Assembly (NCBI GenBank): GCA_025351205.1
Contig: JANXWI010000472.1
Span: forward strand, 1 to 20,415
Length of the DNA stretch: 20,415 nt
Direction: 5' to 3'
From: Deinococcus sp.
GTDB lineage: Bacteria; Deinococcota; Deinococci; Deinococcales; Deinococcaceae
The notes under the pieces were generated by a model. It was given only the letters and a program-made list of their open reading frames with translations, searched no databases and was not told the origin of the DNA. Of the stretch, positions 15,152 through 20,388 are shown piece after piece. The position numbers and the translations under genes were made by a program. Position 1 is the stretch's first letter. Every line of letters begins with the position of its first letter.

Positions 15152-15295
15152 ATGGCAGAGAAAGCGGTTCCTGAGCTGTGGCTCAGCCTTGCATCTGAGG
15201 TTTTCCCGATATATCAGCGTGCATGGGCCGACTCGGCAGCTCAGAGCTTTTATTACGAATCGCTTAGAGGGGGTGAGTCAGACTCACTCCCTTGA
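15152..15295 (+). CDS. 47-codon small ORF in the island
   Basis: ATG at 15152, three bases after the previous stop, ending TGA at 15293-15295. The product has a natural-looking composition (MAEKAVPELWLSLASEVF, then a Tyr/Trp-containing helix, and the acidic tail GGESDSLP). There is no known family. Its 3' end overlaps a strong hairpin. It could be a small excisionase-like or regulatory protein, but no winged-helix motif is visible, so I leave the function open. Confidence 0.4.
   Translation: MAEKAVPELWLSLASEVFPIYQRAWADSAAQSFYYESLRGGESDSLP
15269..15291. terminator. Strong hairpin between converging island ORFs
   Basis: GGGGGTGAGT (15269-15278) and ACTCACTCCC (15282-15291) form a ten-base-pair stem with one G-U pair and a three-base loop. 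It has no real T tract on either side, so terminator activity is plausible but not certain. Confidence 0.55.
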
Positions 15296-15301
15296 GTCTG
15301 T

Positions 15302-15703
15302 TCAGGCGGCGAGCTGGTAGGCCAGTCTCAGGCGGCGGGCATGGTTCCAGACTGTGCGGGCTTCCTGCTCACTCAGGGCGGCGAGGCTGCTCACCATGCG
15401 GCCCAGGGCGGCAGACGCGGCGCGGTAGTGGTCGGCGTGGCCCAGGCCCAGGCGGGCCAGGATGCGGTGAAGGCGGGAAGCGCGGGGCTTGCCGATGGTG
15501 GCCCGCTCAAAGCTGTAGGGCAGGTGGGCCAGATCAGAGAGGGTGCAGGCGGCCCAACAGTGCCCCGTCATCGGCTGGCCGTTCAGGGTTCCGGCGACGA
15601 GCTGTCCGCCTTGAATGGTGGCGGCCACGGTGTCGTCGCGGCCCCACATGGCGGGGCGGGCGTAGCTGTAGGTGCCGTCTGCGAGGGTGGTGATAGTGTG
15701 CAT
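15302..15703 (-). CDS. 133-aa island protein of unknown function
   Basis: A soluble protein of 133 aa, MHTITTLADGTYSYARPAMW at the start. The N-terminal half looks beta-rich (DTVAATIQGGQLVAGTLNGQPMTGH). The C-terminal half is basic and helical with many Arg/His/Leu (RASRLHRILARLGLGHADHY, then ARTVWNHARRLRLAY), which could contact nucleic acid. Shine-Dalgarno AAGGAAG lies 5-6 bases before the ATG. It is transcribed away from the XRE gene from a promoter sharing the same operator, with a ~70-base leader containing a GGGGCGC/GCGCCCC hairpin (15735-15766). I recognise no family; roles such as excisionase or accessory antitoxin are guesses. Confidence 0.75.
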   Translation of the reverse strand: MHTITTLADGTYSYARPAMWGRDDTVAATIQGGQLVAGTLNGQPMTGHCWAACTLSDLAHLPYSFERATIGKPRASRLHRILARLGLGHADHYRAASAALGRMVSSLAALSEQEARTVWNHARRLRLAYQLAA

Positions 15704-15734
15704 ATAACTTCCTTCTGATCTGGGGAGTCAGTCC

Positions 15735-15766
15735 GGGGCGCTCTTTCTTGGTCGGAGGTGCGCCCC
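15735..15766 (-). promoter_or_regulatory. Hairpin in the 5' leader of the 133-aa gene
   Basis: GGGGCGC (15735-15741) pairs perfectly with GCGCCCC (15760-15766), loop 18 bases. It lies between the minus-strand promoter and the ribosome site. Confidence 0.55.
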
Positions 15767-15776
15767 TTTCTGCTGC

Positions 15777-15821
15777 TTGAAATATATCATTATATGATAT
15801 AATATGTCAAGAGGTGATATA
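15777..15821. promoter_or_regulatory. Divergent promoters with shared palindromic operator
   Basis: Plus strand: TTGAAA (15777-15782), 15-base spacer, TGA-TATAAT (15798-15803, extended -10), driving the XRE-fic operon. Minus strand: TTGACA (15810-15805), 18-base spacer, TATATT (15786-15781), driving the 133-aa gene. A perfect palindrome TATATCAT-TAT-ATGATATA (15783-15801) lies in both spacers, and a further half site GTGATATA (15814-15821) overlaps the ribosome site AGAGGTG. This is the arrangement expected for a repressor acting on its own gene. Confidence 0.75.
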
Positions 15822-15824
15822 AAG

Positions 15825-16058
15825 ATGCAGATGAATGAGCAAGTACGGCAGGCAGTCAGAGCGCGTATGAAAGAGCGCGGTATCACTCAGGTCAAGCTGG
15901 CCCGGGAAGTTGGAATGGAGCAGCCCAACATTCAGCGCCTTCTGGCGGGCAGGGTGGGGGCCGTGCCCGACAGCTGGCAGAAGGTCCTAGACGCGCTGGG
16001 CCTGAAGCTCATCGCTGAACCGAAGACGCCCGATGAAGGAAGAATAGATGACCGCTGA
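15825..16058 (+). CDS. XRE-family HTH regulator, candidate antitoxin/repressor
   Basis: A 77-aa protein that is almost entirely a Cro/C1-type helix-turn-helix domain. ITQVKLAREVGMEQPNIQRLLAG at about residues 19-41 holds the helix-turn-helix and recognition helix, and VLDALGLKLIAEP closes the domain. The ATG at 15825 has AGAGGTG eight bases before it; an in-frame ATG at 15804 overlaps the -10 region and is rejected. The gene is first in the operon and overlaps the fic start by 11 bases. It most likely binds the palindrome at its promoter, repressing itself, fic, the membrane gene, int and the divergent gene. Whether it also neutralises the Fic protein directly is an inference from toxin-antitoxin layouts. 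Confidence 0.87.
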   Translation: MQMNEQVRQAVRARMKERGITQVKLAREVGMEQPNIQRLLAGRVGAVPDSWQKVLDALGLKLIAEPKTPDEGRIDDR

Positions 16059-16797
16059 CGCCCTGGCCGAGCTGGACACCCTGAACGCCCGGCTCCAGTC
16101 CTACCCCCTGCCGGACTCGCTCAGGCGGGGCATAGAAGCCGACTGGGAAGTCACGCAGACCTACAACAGCAACGCCATTGAGGGCAACACACTCACCCTG
16201 GCAGAGACAAAGGCCGTGCTGCTCGATGGGGTCACGGTGTCCGGACATCCGCTGCGCGAACACCTCGAAGCGGTCAACCATAAAGAAGCGTGGCGACTGA
16301 TGCGGCGCATGTCCGGCACCCCCGGCCCGCTGCTGGAAGATGACCTGCTTTCCCTTCACCGGGCCATCCTGACCGGCATTCAGACCGAAGACGCAGGCGT
16401 GTACCGCCGGGACCGGGTGCGGGTGGTGGGGTCCAGCCTGATCTTTCCTAACCCCCTGAAAGTGCCGGACTTGATGGGGGCATTTGTGGACACGGTGAAC
16501 GCTGAGGCGTCTCTACACCCCGTCCTGACAGCGGCACACGCCCATTACCGTCTGGTGGCCGTGCATCCCTTCGCAGACGGCAACGGGCGCACGGCCCGCC
16601 TGCTCATGAATCTTCTGCTCATCCGGGCAGGCTTCCCCCCAGCGCTGCTGCCGGTCACTGAGCGGGCGGCCTACTATGCGGCGCTGGAAGTGGCAAACGG
16701 CGGCGACCTGGGCGCGTTTGAAGCCCTGATCCTGGGGCGGGTCCGGGTGGCCCTGATGGACCTCCTTGCCGTGGTGGGCGGCGAGGAGGAGGTATGA
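16048..16797 (+). CDS. fic: Fic-domain AMP-transferase, class II type with inhibitory motif
   Basis: A 249-aa Fic protein that would transfer AMP from ATP to target-protein hydroxyls. The active-site motif HPFADGNGRTAR lies at 173-184 with catalytic His173, metal-binding Asp177 and the anion-hole residues Asn179, Gly180 and Arg181; all are intact. Upstream, SNAIEGN at 41-47 matches the inhibitory (S/T)xxxE(G/N) motif with Glu45, placed N-terminal to the Fic core as in class II enzymes. The switch that releases Glu45 would activate it. The C-terminal HTH often found in related Fic proteins is missing; a separate XRE gene precedes it instead. AAGGAAG lies five bases before the ATG. Stop overlaps the next start (ATGA). 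Confidence 0.92.
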   Translation: MTADALAELDTLNARLQSYPLPDSLRRGIEADWEVTQTYNSNAIEGNTLTLAETKAVLLDGVTVSGHPLREHLEAVNHKEAWRLMRRMSGTPGPLLEDDLLSLHRAILTGIQTEDAGVYRRDRVRVVGSSLIFPNPLKVPDLMGAFVDTVNAEASLHPVLTAAHAHYRLVAVHPFADGNGRTARLLMNLLLIRAGFPPALLPVTERAAYYAALEVANGGDLGAFEALILGRVRVALMDLLAVVGGEEEV

Positions 16798-16976
16798 AAC
16801 GTACCCGGCGAGAATGGGGAATGATCTGCCTGGGCCTTGCGGCTGGCTTTGCGCTGGGCGAGGTGAAGCAGGTGTTTCAGCCGAATCATGTGGTGGCCTG
16901 GGTACTGGGCGTGCTGACGCTGGCCTGCCTGCTGGCCGGGTTCTACCTGATGCGAGATTCCGAGCGGGGTGGCTGA
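16794..16976 (+). CDS. 60-aa membrane protein with two helices
   Basis: A tiny protein with a basic N-terminus (MKRTRREW), a first short hydrophobic segment GMICLGLAAGFALG (9-22), a polar turn, and a second stronger helix at about 33-53 (VVAWVLGVLTLACLLAGFYLM). The end is charged (RDSERGG). It overlaps the fic stop by four bases and precedes the integrase by two bases, so it is co-translated. The ribosome site GAGGAGGAGG is very strong and lies inside the fic end. Two-helix small proteins occur as holin-like or toxin components and as sensors, but no family is recognisable here. Confidence 0.78.
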   Translation: MKRTRREWGMICLGLAAGFALGEVKQVFQPNHVVAWVLGVLTLACLLAGFYLMRDSERGG

Positions 16977-16978
16977 GC

Positions 16979-18325
16979 ATGGTAGAGCCGGTGAAGAAGA
17001 GGGCCTCTCCAAAGATTAAAGAGCGCAAGGTCAAGGACCGGGGGAACGGTCAGGGCACGGTGTACGAGTACAAGCCGGGCAAGTGGCGCTGGCAGGTCAC
17101 GGTGGGCTACAAGCCAGACGGGAAACGCCTCTCTGTGACCGGGCGGGCCGACAGCAAGACGCTGGCCCAGACCGCCATGACTCAGGCGCTGGCCGATCAG
17201 GCGCGGGGGCTGCTGGCCGCGCCGGAAAGCATGACGGTCAGCGAGTACGCCGAGAAGTGGCTGAGTCGGCAGAAGCACCTGAGCGCCAACAGTTTGCGGG
17301 CTTACCGGGGAGAGCTGGAGTATACCTTGCAGCACATCGGCAAGGCCCGGCTGAGAGACGTGCGCCCGGCCCACCTGAAAGACCTGATGGTGAAGCTCTC
17401 TGAACAGGTCATGGCAAGCGGGGGGCAGGCGATGGCCCCGCGCACGCAGGGCAAGGTACTGACCCGGCTCCGGTCACTGTTCAGAGAGGCGGTGTCTGAT
17501 CAGATCATCTATGTCAGCCCTGTCGAGGGCGTGCGAAAGGTCAAGACACCGAGTTCAGAGGCGGTGGGAACGGTGCTGGACTTTGGGCAGGCCGCCCGGT
17601 TTCAGGAGGTGGGGCAGGCGCTCTACAGGGCCGACCTCTGCCGCCTCTGGCCCGCCCTGTTCACTGCCGTCAGCGTGGGGCTGCGGCGCGGAGAGGTGAT
17701 GGGCCTGTCCTGGCAACAGGTGGACTTTGAGAAAGGGGTCTTGCAGATACGCCAGCAGCTCAAGGTCGAGCATGGAAAGCCGGTGCTGGGCACGCTCAAG
17801 ACGGCGCACTCACGGCGGGACGTGTACATACCCGAAAGCCTGCGGGTGCTTCTGCTGGGCCTGCGTGAACGTCAGGAAGCTGAACGGCTGGCCCTGGGGT
17901 CTATCTGGAAGGATACGGGGGCCGTGTTTGCCACGGCAGACGGCGGATGGACGCACCCGGCCAACCTGACGCGGGCGCTGGCCCACCTAACAGAGTGGTC
18001 TGAGCCGACTGCGATAGGGCAGCGGTCAAAGGCGGTGCGGGCGGTGGTGACGGGTGACGCGCTGGCCCACCTGGAGGCGGTGGCGCGGGCGGGAGAGACG
18101 TTGCCCGAACTCTCGCCCCACGACATGCGCCACACCTATGCCACGCTGGCCCTGCGCCGGAAGGTGCCGCCGGAGGTGGTCAGCAAAACGCTGGGCCACG
18201 CCCGCGTCAGCATCACGATGGACATTTACCGGCATGTGCTGGACAGTGAGCGCCGTGACCATCTGATCGATCTCTTCGAGGCCCCCGTGCCAGTCTGCAC
18301 AGCGGCGCGGAGCCTACCCAACTGA
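16979..18325 (+). CDS. int: Tyrosine recombinase (integrase) of the island
   Basis: A 448-aa phage-type integrase. Residues ~22-65 (GQGTVYEYKPGKWRWQVTV, KRLSVTGRADSKTLA) look like an N-terminal arm-binding domain. Residues ~85-185 are the SAM-like core-binding domain. The catalytic domain shows Arg236 in GLRRGEVMGL, HDMRH with His381 and Arg384, LGHA with His407, and the nucleophile Tyr417 in MDIYRHV. All active-site residues are present. It ends 96 bases before the tRNA repeat, the usual position for integrases that target a tRNA. Being last in the XRE-fic operon, it would be expressed only when the operon is derepressed. A longer upstream frame overlapping fic is rejected; the ATG at 16979 follows the previous stop by two bases. 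Confidence 0.93.
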   Translation: MVEPVKKRASPKIKERKVKDRGNGQGTVYEYKPGKWRWQVTVGYKPDGKRLSVTGRADSKTLAQTAMTQALADQARGLLAAPESMTVSEYAEKWLSRQKHLSANSLRAYRGELEYTLQHIGKARLRDVRPAHLKDLMVKLSEQVMASGGQAMAPRTQGKVLTRLRSLFREAVSDQIIYVSPVEGVRKVKTPSSEAVGTVLDFGQAARFQEVGQALYRADLCRLWPALFTAVSVGLRRGEVMGLSWQQVDFEKGVLQIRQQLKVEHGKPVLGTLKTAHSRRDVYIPESLRVLLLGLRERQEAERLALGSIWKDTGAVFATADGGWTHPANLTRALAHLTEWSEPTAIGQRSKAVRAVVTGDALAHLEAVARAGETLPELSPHDMRHTYATLALRRKVPPEVVSKTLGHARVSITMDIYRHVLDSERRDHLIDLFEAPVPVCTAARSLPN

Positions 18326-18329
18326 AGCC

Positions 18330-18350
18330 CTACTACACCGCTACTACACC
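18330..18350 (+). promoter_or_regulatory. Probable integrase arm-type sites, right end
   Basis: A second copy of the tandem CTACTACACCG + CTACTACACC sequence, identical to 14935-14955 and in the same orientation. It starts five bases after the integrase stop and lies 70 bases before the tRNA repeat. Confidence 0.65.
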
Positions 18351-18385
18351 AAAAAGCGCCAGAAGCCCTCAAGTGGCCTCCGGCG
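18351..18385 (-). terminator. Element-encoded terminator for tRNA-Ala
   Basis: On the minus strand CGCCGGAGGCC pairs with GGCTTCTGGCG over 11 base pairs (two G-U), followed by CTTTTT. It is 37 bases beyond the repeat at the tRNA 3' end and faces the tRNA transcript. Confidence 0.8.
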
Positions 18386-18421
18386 TTCCTACTAATATGC
18401 TGTGCTGCACGCTCTTTTCTC

Positions 18422-18496
18422 TGGTGGAGACACGGGGATTCGAACCCCGGACATCCTGCTTGCAAAGCAGGCGCTCTCCCGCTGAGCTATGTCCCC
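18422..18496 (-). tRNA. tRNA-Ala (anticodon TGC), integration target
   Basis: A complete 75-base cloverleaf including the encoded CCA. Acceptor stem GGGGACA/TGTCTCC has the G3:U70 pair that marks alanine tRNAs. D stem GCTC/GAGC, anticodon stem CCTGC/GCAGG with loop TTTGCAA, and T arm CGGGG-TTCGAAT-CCCCG are all intact. Bases 30-75 of the gene are within the 47-bp repeat, so the 3' half was probably supplied by the island. It begins 19 bases after the stop of the lipoprotein hydrolase gene; I see no clear promoter in that gap, so it may be read from inside or upstream of that gene. Confidence 0.96.
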
Positions 18497-18515
18497 ACAC
18501 GTAGGGCCGAGAACC

Positions 18516-19565
18516 TCAGCACGTGGGTGGCCTGTTCGGCGCGGCATTCAGGGTAGCAGAGCCTTCCTCGCTTGTACAGGCCACGCTGGCGGGCGCGGCA
18601 GTGACCGGCTGACCCTTCCAGGTGGCGCTGAGGCTCCCGAGCTGTGCCCTGACCCAGGCGAAGGCCCGGCTGCCCGGTCTGCTGGTGAGGCTGTGCGTCT
18701 CGCCCGCCGACCTGAACGTCAGCAGGCCGGTACGCGAGCCGTCTGAGCGCACGTTGCCCAGTCCGTCGAAGGGAAAATTGGCGATCACGCTGCCGCCTTC
18801 CCGGCCCACCAGCCGCTGACTCTGCACCTCCAGGTTGACCGCCACGTTGGGATACACCACGTCTTTCAGGTCGTAACGCACGTTGCCCACCCGAACCGAA
18901 CCGCAGGGATCGGCCAGATCGAAGCTCCAGGGACTTCGGCCCTGCTGCGAGACGTACGCCTGAATCTGTCGGCGGTTGTCTGTCTCCCAGAAGTCGCACA
19001 CCCCGTCGAGGTCGATCATGGCGGCAATCGGCACCTCCGGGTGGGCGCGCGCCAGCGCGTGCGTCCAGACCACGCCGTGCGAGTGGGCCAGCAGTACGAT
19101 GCGGGTGGGGTTGCTGCGCCCACTGATCCAGCTGGCATAGGCGGTGTTCAGTCGAGCTTCCAGTTGCAGAAAACCGTCCTGGCTGGCCGCCACCGTTCTG
19201 CCGGGGCCGACCTGCGCCTGACTGACGGTGCGCGGCGTGTGCTGGCCCAGATTGCTCGCCACGGCGTAGCTCGCCACGCTCAGCCCCTGGGTTTCCAGCA
19301 CCTCTGCCACCGCCTGAACCGTGCCTCTGGGCGTCAGGTAATCGACGTTGTCGCCCGGGGCCTGACAGCCCGGTGGGCAGCGCCCGGAGACCGCCAGCAG
19401 CAGCACGTCGGGGGCGTCTTGCGGGCGCGGCGTCAGCTCTGCCGGTTCAGCTGAAAACGGTGCAGGCGAGAAAACGGTCTGGGCCACGGGCGCGCAGCCC
19501 GGCAGCGCCAGTACGGCGCAGGCCGCAGCGATCAGGAACAGAGGACGCAGAAACGCGGGCGACAT
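18516..19565 (-). CDS. Lipoprotein with alpha/beta-hydrolase-like fold
   Basis: A 349-aa predicted lipoprotein: signal peptide with lipobox LPGC and lipid-modified Cys24. LLAHSHGVVWTHALA carries a nucleophile elbow AHSHG with Ser162 (the first Gly of GxSxG is Ala). VLLLAVSGRCPPGC near 54 fits the first core strand and oxyanion region, and AAMIDLDGVCDFW near 185 supplies acidic residues. Three or four cysteines in the mature part could form disulfides. The substrate is unknown; an esterase or lipase-like envelope enzyme is likely. The ATG is supported by a perfect TATACT -10 box six bases upstream. The tRNA-Ala gene follows closely on the same strand. Confidence 0.8.
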   Translation of the reverse strand: MSPAFLRPLFLIAAACAVLALPGCAPVAQTVFSPAPFSAEPAELTPRPQDAPDVLLLAVSGRCPPGCQAPGDNVDYLTPRGTVQAVAEVLETQGLSVASYAVASNLGQHTPRTVSQAQVGPGRTVAASQDGFLQLEARLNTAYASWISGRSNPTRIVLLAHSHGVVWTHALARAHPEVPIAAMIDLDGVCDFWETDNRRQIQAYVSQQGRSPWSFDLADPCGSVRVGNVRYDLKDVVYPNVAVNLEVQSQRLVGREGGSVIANFPFDGLGNVRSDGSRTGLLTFRSAGETHSLTSRPGSRAFAWVRAQLGSLSATWKGQPVTAAPASVACTSEEGSATLNAAPNRPPTC

Positions 19566-19571
19566 GAACTC

Positions 19572-19577
19572 AGTATA
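19572..19577 (-). promoter_or_regulatory. -10 box TATACT, leaderless start
   Basis: On the minus strand TATACT is followed by 6 bases and the ATG at 19565. A candidate regulator site, the inverted repeat at 19600-19646, lies just upstream. Confidence 0.62.
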
Positions 19578-19599
19578 AAAGTGTCTGGTGTGCGTAATG

Positions 19600-19646
19600 T
19601 CATGGACATCTGCTTTGTCGTTCTGGTAAAGCCTGTGTGTCCATGA
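19600..19646. repeat. Long inverted repeat between the response regulator and lipoprotein genes
   Basis: TCATGGACA (19600-19608) and TGTCCATGA (19638-19646) are perfect inverted copies. Inside, GCTTT (19612-19616) pairs with AAAGC (19628-19632). No T tract follows on the minus strand, so it may be a protein-binding site or RNA structure more than a terminator. Confidence 0.6.
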
Positions 19647-19691
19647 TTTCCTGACTCTGATTACCGCATTCTGTGGCGACCGCAGCTCTGA

Positions 19692-20354
19692 CTACAGCAG
19701 CCCGCGCCGCAGCGCCTTGACCGCCGCCTGGGTACGGTCTGAGGCGCTGAGTTTTTCCAGAATGTCCTGCACATGAAACTTGACGGTGCTGACACTGATG
19801 CCCAGCGTCTTGGCCACCTCCTTGTTGCCCTGCCCGTCGGCGATCAGGCGCAGCACCTCCAGTTCGCGGGCGGTCAGCGGCGAGTTGGCCGGTTCGGGGC
19901 TGCGGATGGCCCCCAGCACGTGGTGGGCGATCTGCGGGTCGAGGTAGGCGCTGCCCACCGCCGCCGCCCGGATGGCCGCCAGCAGCAGCCCGGGGTCGGC
20001 ACTTTTCAGGCAGTAGGCATTGGCCCCGCTGCTCACGGCGGCCAGCACCTCGGCCTGGAGGTTGTGCGCGGTGAGCATCACGATGCGCGGGGTGGGCTTC
20101 ACCCCTGCCCGGATGCGGGCCGCCGTCTCGATGCCGTCGATGCCCGGCAGCCCGATGTCGAGCACCACCACGTCGGCCCTCGTCTGCGCCAGCAGTTCCA
20201 GGCCCTCCTCGCCGCTCCTGGCCTCGCCCACCACCTGCAAATCAGGCTCGAAGTTGATGGCGACCCGCAGGCCGTCGCGGGTAAAGGCGTGATCCTCGAT
20301 CAGCAGCACGCGGGTTCGGGGTTTCTCTGCTTGGGCACGGTCCGGCAGGCTCAC
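19692..20354 (-). CDS. NarL/FixJ-family response regulator
   Basis: A 220-aa two-component regulator. The receiver domain occupies residues ~14-130 with acidic pocket Glu20/Asp21, phospho-acceptor Asp66 in VVVLDIGLPG, the switch Thr in MLTAHN and Lys in YCLKSAD. The C-terminal LuxR-type HTH (LTARELEVLRLIADGQGNKEVAKTLGISVSTVKFHVQDIL) covers ~158-215. It binds DNA as a dimer after phosphorylation. The GTG start at 20354 has GGAGAG about five bases before it and follows the stop of the sensor kinase by 16 bases, so both form an operon. The HTH targets are unknown; the inverted repeat downstream is a candidate. Confidence 0.92.
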   Translation of the reverse strand: MSLPDRAQAEKPRTRVLLIEDHAFTRDGLRVAINFEPDLQVVGEARSGEEGLELLAQTRADVVVLDIGLPGIDGIETAARIRAGVKPTPRIVMLTAHNLQAEVLAAVSSGANAYCLKSADPGLLLAAIRAAAVGSAYLDPQIAHHVLGAIRSPEPANSPLTARELEVLRLIADGQGNKEVAKTLGISVSTVKFHVQDILEKLSASDRTQAAVKALRRGLL

Positions 20355-20388
20355 AGACTCTCCAGCAGTGTCACAGGCTCTCCAGCAG
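20351..20388. repeat. 20-bp tandem duplication at the kinase/regulator junction
   Basis: On the minus strand CTGCTGGAGAG(C/T)CTGTGA occurs twice, at 20388-20371 and 20368-20351, with one difference. The first copy holds the stop of the kinase, the second the ribosome site and GTG start of the regulator. Confidence 0.88.

Larger units (their letters stand above)
14761..18467. mobile_element. Small integrative element in tRNA-Ala, with XRE-Fic-membrane protein-integrase operon
   Basis: The element is bounded by two perfect 47-bp direct repeats (14761-14807 and 18421-18467) derived from the 3' part of tRNA-Ala; their starts are 3660 bp apart. It encodes a tyrosine integrase next to the intact tRNA, a Fic protein, an XRE regulator, a 60-aa membrane protein, a divergent 133-aa protein and two tiny ORFs. 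Arm-type 21-bp repeats lie just inside both ends, and the element supplies a terminator for the tRNA. There are no replication, structural, packaging or conjugation genes, so movement between cells would need a helper. The base composition of the promoter region (15777-15825) is strikingly AT-rich. Integration is read directly; autonomous excision is an inference. Confidence 0.9.

Noticed and set aside
15804..15824. ATG at 15804 as start of the XRE gene
   Set aside because: It overlaps the -10 region of its own promoter, and the ATG at 15825 has a good ribosome site.
16766..16978. Upstream extension of the integrase inside fic
   Set aside because: The stretch overlaps two other genes and has no integrase-like sequence; the ATG at 16979 fits the compact operon.
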